64,000 bases of DNA from Williamsia sp. (GTDB taxonomy: Bacteria; Bacteroidota; Bacteroidia; Chitinophagales; Chitinophagaceae), in the NCBI GenBank assembly GCA_015069695.1, contig JADCRZ010000028.1, positions 18,368 to 82,367 of the forward strand. The letters are read 5' to 3'. This document shows, in pieces, positions 7,940 to 18,129 of this stretch (the first letter of the stretch is position 1; each line of letters opens with the position of its first letter). Made by a program: the position numbers and the translations under genes. The notes beneath the pieces were generated by a model, which worked only from the letters and a program-made list of their open reading frames with translations, was not told the origin of the DNA and searched no databases.

Positions 7940-10900
7940 ATGAAAATTGCAATCCGCCCCTGTCCGGGGAGAACATTCCGCTGGCTCCCCTTGTTTCTTC
8001 TTTTTTTATTTCCCGGTTTATTAACGCTGCCTGCAAGGGCGCAGCAATCCGCTCAAACCGCTGCTCCTGTAAAAGGACTCGTCAGGGATGAAAACGGTAC
8101 ACCCATCTCTGCCGTTACCGTCAACATCAAAGACAAGCCTGCTTCCGGCTCCAGCTCCAATGAAAACGGACAGTACCAGATAGACGCCCCTGTGAATGCT
8201 GTCCTCGTCTTTTCCAGTGTTGGCTATGTAACCCAGGAGATACAGGTCGGAACACAGCGTGTGGTAAACGTGACCCTGCTGCGGGATGTAAAGGGACTGG
8301 GCGAAGTAGTGGTAGTCGGATACGGAACCGTGAAAAAGAGTGACATCACCGGCTCTGTAACGGCCCTGCGCCGGGAAGATTTTAACCAGGGAGCGATTAC
8401 TTCTGCCGATCAGCTCATAGCCGGGAAGGCCGCCGGGGTGCAGGTGGTCCAGAACAGTGCAGAACCCGGCGGCGGCATATCCGTCAACATCCGGGGTGCA
8501 GGCTCTATCAATGCGGATAACAGCCCGCTTTATGTAATTGACGGACTGGCACTCGACAATTCCCCGGTGATCAATTCTTCCGGAACCAATTTCCTAGACA
8601 GCCGCGCTCCCCACAATCCCCTGAACTCGATCAATCCCGCCGACATACAATCTATTGAAGTCCTCAAAGATGCTTCTGCCACCGCGATCTACGGAGCCAG
8701 GGGCGCCAATGGGGTGGTGCTGATCACGACGCGCAGCGGCGCCAAGGGAAAGCTGAAAGTAAATTATGATGCATATGCAGGCATCCAGAACGTAGCCCAC
8801 AAAATCAGGCTGCTGAACCCGGCAGAGTACATGACGGTCATGAACCAGATCATCGATGCCGGCGGCGGAACAGCCGCCCAGAAAGTAACCGGCATCAACA
8901 ATGGCGGCACAGACTGGCTGGGTCAGGTGTACAATCCCAATGCTCCCATACAGAACCACAACCTTTCTTTTTCGGGCGGCAGCGAAAACACGAGCTTCTT
9001 GGTTTCCCTGAATTACTTTGGCCAGGATGGCATCCTGCTCAATTCCGATTACAGACGCATCGGTGCCCGCATCAACCTCGAGCACCGGGTCGCACAGAAA
9101 TTCAAGATCGGCGTGAACATCAGCACCACCTACGGACGGGACGGGCTCGTATCAAACGGCTTCGACCTGAACGAAAGGGCAGGGGTCATCTACGCAGCGA
9201 TCAATTATGATCCGACACTTTCTGTAAGAGCACCGAGTGGACGCTATACCTTGTCCAACGACCTGAACATCGACAATCCGCTGGCCATCGCCAACGGTAA
9301 AAAATCATTCTCCAATCTCTACCGCACCTTTGGTACGGTATACGGTGAATATTCCATCCTGCCGGAACTAACTGCTAAACTTAATCTGGGCGGCGATATT
9401 GTGAACCAGCGCAGGGATGCTTATGTAGACCGGAGCACCATAGAAGGGTTGGCTGCCGGCGGCATCGCCAGCATCCTCCAGGGCAGGAACAGCAATTACC
9501 TCGTAGAAGGCACGCTGAGCTACAACAAAACATTTCAGATCCATTCTATCAACGCCGTTGCGGGTATGACGGGTCAGAAGTTTATGTTCGATGACGTGAC
9601 CACCGAAGCAAGGGGCTTTCCTTCGGACGCGACCAGGGCCGACAATCTCTCCCTGGGCAATCCCCTGTACTTTAAATCAACCAGCGGGCGCTCATCCAAT
9701 TCCCTCCTGTCTTACCTGGGAAGAATCAATTATACCCTGCTCGACAAATACCTGCTGACCACTTCTTTCCGGATCGACGGATCTTCCCGGTTTGGTCCGA
9801 ACCACAAATACGGTTACTTCCCTTCGCTGGCGCTGGGATGGAAATTGGACCAGGAAGATTTGCTGAAATCGATCGATGCCATAAGCAGCCTCAAGCTCCG
9901 GGCAAGCTGGGGTAAAACAGGTAACCAGGACATTGGCAACTATCAATCCCTCGCCACCTTTGCAGCAGGCAACCAGGCTGTTTACAATGATGTGCAGGTA
10001 TCAACCACCAGTCCGACCCGCATTGCCAATCCCAACATCAAATGGGAAGCATCCGAGCAGCTAGACCTGGGCGTTGATTTCGGCTTGTTTGGAAACCGGA
10101 TCACCGGCAGCATCGACTGGTACACCAAGAACACACGTGATATGCTGCTGAGCCTGCCCGTAGCCCGCGAAACCGGCTTTACTTCCATGCTCACCAACAT
10201 CGGCAGTGTTAACAACAAGGGCGTTGATTTCTCGCTTTCTTCCCGCAATCTAACGGGCAAGCTCAGGTGGACAACCGACCTGACCCTGACCACCCTGAAG
10301 AACACGGTCAAAAACCTGGGCGGACTGCCCAATATCATCTCCGGCTCTGCCGGCTCAACCAGCCAGATCGGCATTACCCAGGTGGGTTCACCCATCAATT
10401 CATTCTATGGTTACGAGGTGATCGGCATCTGGCAGAAAACAGACGATTTCAGCCAAACGACTTCCACCACCAAACCCGGCAATTTCAAATTCAGGGATGT
10501 GAACGGCGACAAAGTCATCAACGCAAGCGATCGCGTCGTGCTTGGTAATTCCTTCCCCGACCTGATTTATTCCATGAGCAACAACTTCAGTTACAAAGGC
10601 GTGGGACTATACGTTTTTATTGAAGGCATCAAGGGAATCAGCATGCTGAACAACAACCTGGTGGATACTTATTTCCCGGCCAACCTCAAAAGAAACAGGC
10701 TGGCAGAACCCCTGCTGAACCGCTGGACAGAAACCAATGCCTCCACCCAATATCCTTCCTTCGTAAATCCCTCTACACAGGGTGCACAGGCAGTTAACTC
10801 GGTTACCGTGGAAGACGCTTCTTATGTAAAGCTGAATACCGTGAAACTCAGTTACACCTTTACCACAAAGGGCCGTGGCATAAAGGGAGCTACCGTATAC

Positions 10901-11047
10901 GTATCCGGACAAAACCTCTATACCATCACCAAGTATACAGGTTATGATCCCGCGCTCAATCCCAACGACGGGGCCAATTTCAGGATCGACTGGAATGCGT
11001 ACCCGACTGCAAAAACCCTTTTACTGGGCGTAAGCCTCAATCTTTAA
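7940..11047 (+). CDS. SusC-like TonB-dependent outer-membrane transporter
   Basis: The 1035-residue protein has an export signal ending near ARAQQ (residue 35). A carboxypeptidase-like regulatory fold follows (about 45-120: KGLVRDENGTPISAVTVNIK and SSVGYVTQEIQV), then the plug region with GEVVVVGYGT, SIEVLKDASATAIYG and GARGANGVVLITT, and a long beta-barrel that ends in an aromatic/hydrophobic strand (LLLGVSLNL). SusC proteins import substrates across the outer membrane using TonB energy, with the SusD lipoprotein as lid. The SusD gene follows after one base. The downstream symporter and aldolase point to uptake of a sugar or sugar acid, which is inference. There is no N-terminal STN domain, so anti-sigma signalling through this protein is not expected. 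Confidence 0.95.
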   Translation: MKIAIRPCPGRTFRWLPLFLLFLFPGLLTLPARAQQSAQTAAPVKGLVRDENGTPISAVTVNIKDKPASGSSSNENGQYQIDAPVNAVLVFSSVGYVTQEIQVGTQRVVNVTLLRDVKGLGEVVVVGYGTVKKSDITGSVTALRREDFNQGAITSADQLIAGKAAGVQVVQNSAEPGGGISVNIRGAGSINADNSPLYVIDGLALDNSPVINSSGTNFLDSRAPHNPLNSINPADIQSIEVLKDASATAIYGARGANGVVLITTRSGAKGKLKVNYDAYAGIQNVAHKIRLLNPAEYMTVMNQIIDAGGGTAAQKVTGINNGGTDWLGQVYNPNAPIQNHNLSFSGGSENTSFLVSLNYFGQDGILLNSDYRRIGARINLEHRVAQKFKIGVNISTTYGRDGLVSNGFDLNERAGVIYAAINYDPTLSVRAPSGRYTLSNDLNIDNPLAIANGKKSFSNLYRTFGTVYGEYSILPELTAKLNLGGDIVNQRRDAYVDRSTIEGLAAGGIASILQGRNSNYLVEGTLSYNKTFQIHSINAVAGMTGQKFMFDDVTTEARGFPSDATRADNLSLGNPLYFKSTSGRSSNSLLSYLGRINYTLLDKYLLTTSFRIDGSSRFGPNHKYGYFPSLALGWKLDQEDLLKSIDAISSLKLRASWGKTGNQDIGNYQSLATFAAGNQAVYNDVQVSTTSPTRIANPNIKWEASEQLDLGVDFGLFGNRITGSIDWYTKNTRDMLLSLPVARETGFTSMLTNIGSVNNKGVDFSLSSRNLTGKLRWTTDLTLTTLKNTVKNLGGLPNIISGSAGSTSQIGITQVGSPINSFYGYEVIGIWQKTDDFSQTTSTTKPGNFKFRDVNGDKVINASDRVVLGNSFPDLIYSMSNNFSYKGVGLYVFIEGIKGISMLNNNLVDTYFPANLKRNRLAEPLLNRWTETNASTQYPSFVNPSTQGAQAVNSVTVEDASYVKLNTVKLSYTFTTKGRGIKGATVYVSGQNLYTITKYTGYDPALNPNDGANFRIDWNAYPTAKTLLLGVSLNL

Positions 11048-11048
11048 A

Positions 11049-12524
11049 ATGCATTGTATGAAATGGACTAGATCAATACTGGTTTGTATCCTGGTTTTTG
11101 GTTCCCTGCTGGGCTGCAAGAAATTTCTGGAAGAAGAAGCGTTTTCACAACTGGCCACCGAAAATTTTCTTGCTACCCAGGAAGGCATCGAGTCAACCCT
11201 GGCCGGGGCCTATGCTTCTGCTGCCAACATGCTCACAAACAATTCTATTTACACCCTCGGTCCGCAGGAATTTTCTACTGACATCATGTGGCAGTCTGGC
11301 GACAACGTGGAAAGCACCATCGCGCAGTACATCAATTTTACGCTTACACCGTCTACGGATTTCCTGACCACCAATTACGACCCGCCTTATCAAACGATCC
11401 GGAATGCCAATATCCTGCTTGAAAATATAGACAGGGTGGCCATCAGCGATCAGCAAAAAGAAGCCTACAAGGCTGAATGCCGCTTCCTGCGCGCCGTCAG
11501 TTATTATAAACTTTACTTTTTCTTCGGAACTGTTCCGCTCAGAAAAGCAACGACGGATGAACTCAATATGCCGCGTGCGACGGATGCCGAGATGAAAGCG
11601 TTTATCGAAAGCGAGCTGCTGGCCGTTGTGCCCACTTTGCCGGCACCCGGCAAGGAAGCTGCCTATGGAAGGGCACACAGTGCGGCCGCGCAGGGTTTTC
11701 TGTGCAAATATTATCTGTATACCAAGCAATGGCAGAAAGCAGCGGACATGGCAAAAAAGATCATGGACCTGAATACATACAGCCTGTTTGCTACATACAA
11801 AGACCTGTTTAAAGTAGAGAATGAAAGAAACAAGGAATACATCTGGATCAGGCCCGCAAAAGCCAGTGCCGACCGGAGAACGGCCAATGGCTGGATGAAT
11901 GTTTCTTTCCCGGCCAATTTCGCGAAGGAACCTATATCCGGTCTTACCTTTTTGTCAACCTGGGTTAATTTCCCGAACGAGTTCCGCCTGCTGGATCCGT
12001 TTTACAATTCATTTGAAGCAGGCGATGCCCGCAAAGACCTGATCATTACAAGCTATATCGACAACACCGGCAAAACCATTTCCCTGCTCAACGACAACAA
12101 CACCCGTTCTTTCAAATACTGGCCTGATCCGCAGGCCTCGGGCGCTTCACACGGCAATGATATTCCGGAGATCCGGTATGCCGACATCCTGCTGAGCCGG
12201 AGCGAAGCACTCAACGAGCTGAACGGACCCAACCAGGAAGCAGTTGACCTGATCAACCAGGTAAGGACCCGCGCAAAGCTGAACCGGAAACTCCTGACTG
12301 ATTTTCCAAGCAAAGAAAGCCTGCGCGACCATATTCTGAAAGAAAGGGGATGGGAATTTTATTCAGAGGGCCACAGAAGGATGGACCTGATCAGGATGGA
12401 CAAATACATCAGCTCTGCACAGGCCAGGGGTAAAACAAGTGCCCAGCCCTTTCACGTGCTGTTTCCCATTCCGCAGGTGGCCATCAATGCAAACCCCAAA
12501 CTGGTGCAGAACCCGGGCTATTAA
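11049..12524 (+). CDS. SusD-like outer-membrane nutrient-binding lipoprotein
   Basis: The 491-residue protein pairs with the SusC gene one base upstream. Two ATGs (11049 and 11058) could start it; the second gives a shorter signal, MKWTRSILVCILVFGSLLGC. The lipobox SLLGC with Lys-Lys after the cysteine fits Bacteroidota surface lipoproteins. Typical SusD segments are present: YQTIRNANILLENID, AECRFLRAVSYYKLYFFFGTVPL (shown here only as a family landmark), EIRYADILLSRSEALNE, LRDHILKERGWEFYSEGHRRMDLIR as separate neighbouring motifs, and the closing FPIPQVAINANPKLVQNPGY pattern. SusD proteins hold the substrate at the cell surface and hand it to SusC. Confidence 0.94.
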   Translation: MHCMKWTRSILVCILVFGSLLGCKKFLEEEAFSQLATENFLATQEGIESTLAGAYASAANMLTNNSIYTLGPQEFSTDIMWQSGDNVESTIAQYINFTLTPSTDFLTTNYDPPYQTIRNANILLENIDRVAISDQQKEAYKAECRFLRAVSYYKLYFFFGTVPLRKATTDELNMPRATDAEMKAFIESELLAVVPTLPAPGKEAAYGRAHSAAAQGFLCKYYLYTKQWQKAADMAKKIMDLNTYSLFATYKDLFKVENERNKEYIWIRPAKASADRRTANGWMNVSFPANFAKEPISGLTFLSTWVNFPNEFRLLDPFYNSFEAGDARKDLIITSYIDNTGKTISLLNDNNTRSFKYWPDPQASGASHGNDIPEIRYADILLSRSEALNELNGPNQEAVDLINQVRTRAKLNRKLLTDFPSKESLRDHILKERGWEFYSEGHRRMDLIRMDKYISSAQARGKTSAQPFHVLFPIPQVAINANPKLVQNPGY

Positions 12525-12562
12525 ATGGCGCTGTACATTATTACCACCCTACAAACTTTTTA

Positions 12563-14551
12563 ATGAGAAGTATCTGCTGCTTTGTTTTTTCTCTCTCCTT
12601 TCCATTTTTGTTGGCTGCACAGGCAGGTAAGCTGCCTGCTGCAAACCAGGCAGGAGAGCTCCGCATCGTGGAATACAACAATCCCGGTGCGGTGGTTGAC
12701 CTGGGAGTGGGGCTTTGGGCCTGGCCTGTGCCCATGGATTTTGACGGGGATGGTGATAAGGATCTGCTGGTATCCTGTCCGGACAAACCCTACAACGGAC
12801 TTTATTTTTTTGAGAACAAGAGCGGTTCCAAAACCCCTGTCTTTGCTGCGCCGGTCCGCCTGGGCCCTGCCCTGAAAGATGTGCAGGTCTCTTTTATGAA
12901 CGGCCAGCCCCGGGTACTTGTTCCGGGTGCGGAGATCATGCAGTTTACAAAATCATTCGGCACAGAAAAAAAAGAGTTGTACCCGGTTGATTCTATCCTG
13001 AAGGATTTTAAAACCAAACCCCGGTTTGACCAGTGGAAGCTGACCGATTATGATGCGGATGGCGACGAAGATATCATTGTGGGGGTAGATGACTGGACCG
13101 ACTACGGCTGGGACAATGCCTACAACAAGGCAGGGACCTGGACGAATGGTCCTCTTCACGGTTATGTATACCTGATAGAGAACCTGGGTGGCAAATATAT
13201 AAACCGGGGCCGGTTAAAAGCCGGTGGTAAAACCATTGATGTATATGGCGCGCCTTCTCCCAATATCGCCGACTTTGATGGCGATGGCGACCCTGACCTG
13301 ATCTGCGGCGAGTTTCTGGACAGAATGACCTGGTTTGAAAATACAGGAACAAAAGAAAACCCCCGGTATGCAGCAGGCCGGTTTCTTGAAAATGGGGCAG
13401 GGCTGATCAAAATGGATCTTGAAATGATTGTGCCGGTAGCCATCGACTGGAATGGGGACGGGCATACAGACTTAGTTGTAGGAGATGAGGATGGCAGGGT
13501 AGCCTTGATAGAGAACACGGGAAAGGTTGTAAACAAGATGCCTGTATTTGCTTCGCCGGTTTATTTTAAACAACAGGGGAGAGCGGTCAAATTCGGTGCG
13601 CTGGCTACGCCTGTCGGTGTAGACTGGGACGGTGACGGAGACCAGGACATCATCAGCGGCAACTCAGCCGGGTACATCGGCCTTATCGAAAACCTGGGCG
13701 GCTTTCCCGCAAAACTGGCGCCGCCCCGTTACCTTCAAAGCGATGGAAGGATCATCCGCATCCAGGCCGGTCCGAATGGATCTATCCAGGGACCTGCTGA
13801 AGCAAAATGGGGCTACACAACGCTTTCTGTAGCCGACTGGGATGGGGATGGACTGCTTGACCTGATTGTAAACTCGATCTGGGGAAAGGTGATCTGGTAT
13901 AGGAACAAAGGAACCAAAACAAAGCCTGTACTCACCGCGGGCGGCAACGTGCAGGTAGACTGGGGCGGATCGGCGCCCGCCAAACCGGAATGGATCTGGT
14001 GGACCCCGGAACCCCGCTCGCTGGCAACCCAGTGGCGCACCACCCCCGTTGCCATTGACTGGAACAGGGACGGACTGACCGACCTGGTGATGCTTGACAC
14101 CGAAGGATACCTCAGTTTTTTTGAACGGACCAGAAAGGGGAATGAACTGCTGCTAAAACCCGCAAAAAGAATTTTCATGGCTTCTAACCAGGCTACTTTC
14201 AATGCCAATCATGCGGCTACAGACAGCACACCTGGCTTGCTCAGGTTGAACTCGGAAAAGTTTGGCAAGAGCGGCCGCCGCAAATTCAGCATCGCCGACT
14301 GGGACGGGGATGGTAAACCGGACCTCCTGGTAAACAGCCTGAATGTCACAATCATGCAGAACGGCGGACTGAAAGACGGACAATGGGTTTTCACGAACGG
14401 CACACCCCTTTCAACAAAGGCCCTGGCCGGTCATGATACCAGTCCGACAACCGTAGACTGGAACAGGGACGGCATCCCTGATCTGCTGGTTGGTGCCGAA
14501 GACGGGCATTTTTATTACCTGGCCAATCCGCGTGGAACCGGAAAACAATAA
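12563..14551 (+). CDS. FG-GAP/VCBS repeat exported protein
   Basis: The 662-residue protein has a signal peptide (LLAAQAGKLPAA near residue 20) and at least nine calcium-binding type repeats of the form D-x-D/N-x-D-G-x-x-D: DFDGDGDKD, DYDADGDED, DFDGDGDPD, DWNGDGHTD, DWDGDGDQD, DWDGDGLLD, DWNRDGLTD, DWDGDGKPD and DWNRDGIPD. These repeats build a beta-propeller found in surface binding proteins and in some polysaccharide lyases. No catalytic motif is evident, so a binding or scaffolding role at the cell surface is more likely. It sits 38 bases after the SusD gene and before a symporter, which places it in the same uptake locus. The substrate is unknown. Confidence 0.85.
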   Translation: MRSICCFVFSLSFPFLLAAQAGKLPAANQAGELRIVEYNNPGAVVDLGVGLWAWPVPMDFDGDGDKDLLVSCPDKPYNGLYFFENKSGSKTPVFAAPVRLGPALKDVQVSFMNGQPRVLVPGAEIMQFTKSFGTEKKELYPVDSILKDFKTKPRFDQWKLTDYDADGDEDIIVGVDDWTDYGWDNAYNKAGTWTNGPLHGYVYLIENLGGKYINRGRLKAGGKTIDVYGAPSPNIADFDGDGDPDLICGEFLDRMTWFENTGTKENPRYAAGRFLENGAGLIKMDLEMIVPVAIDWNGDGHTDLVVGDEDGRVALIENTGKVVNKMPVFASPVYFKQQGRAVKFGALATPVGVDWDGDGDQDIISGNSAGYIGLIENLGGFPAKLAPPRYLQSDGRIIRIQAGPNGSIQGPAEAKWGYTTLSVADWDGDGLLDLIVNSIWGKVIWYRNKGTKTKPVLTAGGNVQVDWGGSAPAKPEWIWWTPEPRSLATQWRTTPVAIDWNRDGLTDLVMLDTEGYLSFFERTRKGNELLLKPAKRIFMASNQATFNANHAATDSTPGLLRLNSEKFGKSGRRKFSIADWDGDGKPDLLVNSLNVTIMQNGGLKDGQWVFTNGTPLSTKALAGHDTSPTTVDWNRDGIPDLLVGAEDGHFYYLANPRGTGKQ

Positions 14552-14617
14552 CTTTATGCAAGGAATGCCTTCCTGTACCCGCCGTCCCCACGCCCGCCCT
14601 CACCAACACTGCGCTTT

Positions 14618-16195
14618 ATGAAGAATCTGCCGCTCATTGACCTTTCTATCATTTTTGCCTATTTGGCCGCAATGGTGCTGGTTGGAGTTTATTTTTCCCG
14701 TAAAAATAAAAATGCCGAGCAGTTCACCAAAGCATCGGGAAAAGTACCGGGATGGGCGATCGGCCTTTCGATCTATGCGACCTTTCTGAGCAGCAATACC
14801 TTCCTGGGCGTGCCGGGCAAGGCTTTTGGAAGCAACTGGAATTCTTTTGTGTTCAGCCTTTCCATGCCGTTTGCAGCCTGGCTGGCATCCAGATACTTTG
14901 TGCCTTTTTACCGCAAAACCGGAACTGTTTCAGCCTATACCCACCTGGAACACCGCTTTGGGCCCTGGGCCCGGACCTATGCCGTGATCTGCTTCCTGCT
15001 TACACAGCTGGCCCGCATGGGCTCGGTCTTTTTTGGCATCGCACTCAGTCTGCAGGCCCTCACGGGTTTTCCCATGGCAGCCATCATGATCGTAACCGGG
15101 ATCTGTATCATTGTGTATACAGTGATGGGCGGTATGGAAGCGGTGATCTGGACCGAAGTGGTCCAAGGCATTATTAAAACAGGGGGTGCGTTGCTGATCA
15201 TTTACCTGATTGTTGCCGATATGCCGGGCGGTATAGCAAAGATTGCAGAAATCGGGAGCAGGGACGGAAAATTCAGCCTGGGAAGTTTTTCACCCGATTT
15301 TACTGAATCTACTTTTTGGGTCGTGCTTTTTTATGGGTTCTTTATCAACCTGAACAATTTCGGCATGGACCAGAACTATGTCCAGCGTTATCATACTGCC
15401 GCCTCCACGAAGGAAGCGGCCCAATCGCTCTGGCTTTGCGTTTATATGTATGTGCCGGCGTCCCTTTTGTTTTTTGTAATTGGCTCGTGCCTCTATGCGT
15501 ACTACCAGGTGCACCCCGAGCTCATTGAAGCGGTCAAGCTCCAGGTGGCTGGCCAACGGGTACCCGCCAGTGCTTCCCTGCAGCAGCTTTCAGCCGCAGC
15601 CGGTTCACTCCAGCCCGCTGAATACGGCGATAAGGTCATGCCGCATTTTATGGTAACCAAGATACCGACCGGTTTGGTCGGACTGATTGTTTCCGCGATC
15701 CTGTCTGCAGCAATGAGTACCATCAGCTCCGGGATGAATGCTTCTGCCACCGTGTTCTCGGTAGATATTTACAAACGGTATTTCAGGCCCGACATCAACG
15801 AAAAACAAACACTGACCGTATTGTATGTTGCCACCGTTGTTTTTGGTTTGCTGGCAATTGCAACCGGTGTGGCCATGATCGGGGTAAAAAGTGTACTCGA
15901 TATATGGTGGGAATTGTCGGGCATATTTGCAGGCGGTATGCTGGGCTTGTTCCTGTTAGGGATCATCAGCCGGCGAAGCGGCAATCACGAAGCCCTGACG
16001 GCCACCCTGATCGGACTGGTGGTCATCTTGTGGATGACATTATCCCGGTTTATTCCTGCCGGGTATGCATTTCTCCGCAGTCCGTTCGACAAGAATATGG
16101 TGATTGTAATTGGCACCCTGTCTATATTTCTGACGGGTGTTCTTATTACAAAAAAACGAAGCAAAGCATATGAAAAAGGACCGGTGAAAGCCTGA
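14618..16195 (+). CDS. Sodium:solute symporter (SSS family)
   Basis: The 525-residue protein has about 13-14 hydrophobic spans and typical SSS landmarks: GLSIYATFLSSNTFLGVPG early, HLEHRFGPWARTYA, the VYTVMGGMEAVIWTEVVQG segment, NLNNFGMDQNYVQRY in the middle, and ILSAAMSTISSGMNASATV near residue 365. SSS transporters carry sugars, sialic acid, amino acids or vitamins into the cytoplasm with sodium. It lies between the FG-GAP gene (66 bases upstream) and the DapA-family aldolase gene (89 bases downstream), all on one strand. It probably takes the product released or bound at the surface into the cell. Substrate choice among SSS members cannot be read from these motifs. Confidence 0.93.
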   Translation: MKNLPLIDLSIIFAYLAAMVLVGVYFSRKNKNAEQFTKASGKVPGWAIGLSIYATFLSSNTFLGVPGKAFGSNWNSFVFSLSMPFAAWLASRYFVPFYRKTGTVSAYTHLEHRFGPWARTYAVICFLLTQLARMGSVFFGIALSLQALTGFPMAAIMIVTGICIIVYTVMGGMEAVIWTEVVQGIIKTGGALLIIYLIVADMPGGIAKIAEIGSRDGKFSLGSFSPDFTESTFWVVLFYGFFINLNNFGMDQNYVQRYHTAASTKEAAQSLWLCVYMYVPASLLFFVIGSCLYAYYQVHPELIEAVKLQVAGQRVPASASLQQLSAAAGSLQPAEYGDKVMPHFMVTKIPTGLVGLIVSAILSAAMSTISSGMNASATVFSVDIYKRYFRPDINEKQTLTVLYVATVVFGLLAIATGVAMIGVKSVLDIWWELSGIFAGGMLGLFLLGIISRRSGNHEALTATLIGLVVILWMTLSRFIPAGYAFLRSPFDKNMVIVIGTLSIFLTGVLITKKRSKAYEKGPVKA

Positions 16196-16284
16196 GGGAT
16201 TGCAGCACGGGACCAGCCCAGGTATAACAAAGGCCGGAGAGACGAGCGCTTGCCAGATTTATTAGCCAATAAGTAACATGTGAT

Positions 16285-17217
16285 ATGAACCAGAAAGAAA
16301 AGGGATTTATCCCTGTGATGCTTACCCCATTCAAAGAAAATGGCGCCGTTGATTTTGACGGGCTGGATAACCTTACAGACCTCTATCTCGCCAGCGGAGC
16401 TTCAGGGCTGTTTGCCAACTGCCTTTCCAGCGAAATGTTTGAGCTTACGGAAAAAGAGCGTATGCAGACCATAGAACGGGTGGTTAAAAAGACAAATGGA
16501 GCCGTACCCGTAGTGGCGACTGGTACATTCGATGGCAGTCCTGCGGAGCAGGCCCGGTTTATTAAAAGGGTCTATGAAGCCGGTTGTGATGCCGTTATTT
16601 TTATAACCGGCATACTGGCCAGGGAAACAGAACCCGACGAGGTGCTGGCTGAACGCATCTACCGTCTTTTTGAGCTGACGCCTGGCATTCCCACCGGCGT
16701 CTACGAATGTCCGGTACCGTACAAAAGACTGCTTTCCCCCACGCTTCTCAAAACGCTGATCGATACGGGAAGGGTGGTATATCACAAAGATACCTCGCTT
16801 GACCTGCAGCAGGTAGCCCTGAAAGTAAAAGCCGGCGAAGGGCATCCGTTTGGCCTGTACGATGCTTATATGGTTCATGCAGTCAAATCGCTGCGGGCAG
16901 GAGCGGCCGGCCTTTCCTGCATACAGGGAAATTATTTTCCGGAACTGATCGTGTGGCTGTGCAGGAACTACGACGATCCTGCCCAGAGCCGGGAAGTAGA
17001 CAAGGTGCAGCAGTTTCTTACAGACAACATGGATGTAATGCACGATGTATATCCGGCCTCATCCAAGATCTTTTTACAAAAACGCGGGATTGAGATCTCC
17101 CATTATACCCGCAGAGACGTTGGCGAACTTACTGCAGACAAGCTGAACAAGATTGATATACTGTACAAAGACTACGAAGAGCTGCAGCACGAACTGCAGA
17201 TCCCTGCTGTTTATTAA
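16285..17217 (+). CDS. DapA-family aldolase/lyase with an atypical substrate-binding loop
   Basis: The 310-residue protein has the TIM-barrel layout of the dihydrodipicolinate synthase/N-acetylneuraminate lyase family. The Schiff-base lysine is K168 (YHKDTSLD) and the partner tyrosine Y140 (GVYECPVPY). The usual carboxylate-binding loop G-T/S-T-G-E is replaced by C-L-S-S-E in FANCLSSEMFELTEKER, so the two hydroxyl residues and the glycine are altered. That argues against true DapA and against standard sialic-acid lyase. Family members cleave or dehydrate 2-keto-3-deoxy sugar acids to pyruvate and an aldehyde. The upstream symporter suggests cleavage of the imported compound in the cytosol, which is inference. 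Confidence 0.85.
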   Translation: MNQKEKGFIPVMLTPFKENGAVDFDGLDNLTDLYLASGASGLFANCLSSEMFELTEKERMQTIERVVKKTNGAVPVVATGTFDGSPAEQARFIKRVYEAGCDAVIFITGILARETEPDEVLAERIYRLFELTPGIPTGVYECPVPYKRLLSPTLLKTLIDTGRVVYHKDTSLDLQQVALKVKAGEGHPFGLYDAYMVHAVKSLRAGAAGLSCIQGNYFPELIVWLCRNYDDPAQSREVDKVQQFLTDNMDVMHDVYPASSKIFLQKRGIEISHYTRRDVGELTADKLNKIDILYKDYEELQHELQIPAVY

Positions 17218-17235
17218 GGGGAGGCAAGAAGAAAA

Positions 17236-18129
17236 TTAGTTTTTCAGGTATTTTCTCTTGTATCCTGACGGCGTCAGGCCGGTTACTTTTTTGAAGTGGC
17301 GGTAGAAGTTGGAGACGTTGTTGAAGCCGCATTCAAAACACACCATGTTGATAGGTACCCTGTCTTCCACCAGGAACCTGCAGGCCATGCTGATCCTGAT
17401 CTCCACCAGGAAATCATAATAGGTTTTTCGGGTCAGCAGCTTGAAGTACCTGCAGAACGAAGTAACGCTCAGGTTGCTGAGGGAAGCGATTTCCTTCAAG
17501 GTGATGGGCTTGTTGTAATTGGATAGCGTGTGCGAATATATTTTGTTGAGGCGCATGGTTTCGGATTCGTTCGATTTGTAAAAAGCATGCGCCGAAGCAA
17601 TGATGCTGTACTCTTCGGTTTCTGTGAGGATCTTGAAAATAGAAAGCAGCAAAATGAGCCGGTCGATATTGGTGGCATCTACGGCCGATAACATCAGCGC
17701 TGCTACCTGCTCGCGGGCCTTGCCTGAAAGAAGAATGCCCTTCTTAGCCTTTTCAAAGAGCCGGGGAATCAGGTAAGATTCAGGCATATTGAGCAGGTGA
17801 CGGCCCAGGCACTCGGGAAGAAACTGGATAACAACAGCCTGCACTTCCAATGCGGACCCCGGTGCAAAATATTCTTCCTTGCAACGCCATGTATGCGGCA
17901 GGTTCTCTCCCAGGAGAATGATTTCACCGGCGGAGAAATTGCTGACATTGTCGCCGATAAACCGCACGCCTTCCCCTTTGATAACATAGTGCAGCTCCAG
18001 CTCCGGATGGTAATGCCATATCTTGCCAAAATTCGGCTGCACGTCATGCCTCACGCTAAACGAACTCTGCTGCTGAACAGGAACCTTGTGAAAATGCGGC
18101 TTCATGATCCGGAAAAAATTGTCCGACAA
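17236..18129 (-). CDS. AraC-family transcriptional regulator with N-terminal cupin
   Basis: The 297-residue protein has an N-terminal cupin-like sensing region (IWHYHPELELHYVIKGEG, then FSAGEIILLGENLPHTW; about residues 35-85) and a C-terminal pair of helix-turn-helix motifs from about 200, including ITLKEIASLSNLSVTSFCRYF and the closing CGFNNVSNFYRHFKKVTGLTPSGYK in adjacent pieces. Alternative starts exist at 18129 and at the second methionine eight codons later. It is convergent with the aldolase gene (18 bases) and divergent from the sulfur-related leader. Because it sits at the end of the SusC/D locus, it most probably controls that locus in response to a sugar or sugar acid, which is inference. 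Confidence 0.9.
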   Translation of the reverse strand: MSDNFFRIMKPHFHKVPVQQQSSFSVRHDVQPNFGKIWHYHPELELHYVIKGEGVRFIGDNVSNFSAGEIILLGENLPHTWRCKEEYFAPGSALEVQAVVIQFLPECLGRHLLNMPESYLIPRLFEKAKKGILLSGKAREQVAALMLSAVDATNIDRLILLLSIFKILTETEEYSIIASAHAFYKSNESETMRLNKIYSHTLSNYNKPITLKEIASLSNLSVTSFCRYFKLLTRKTYYDFLVEIRISMACRFLVEDRVPINMVCFECGFNNVSNFYRHFKKVTGLTPSGYKRKYLKN

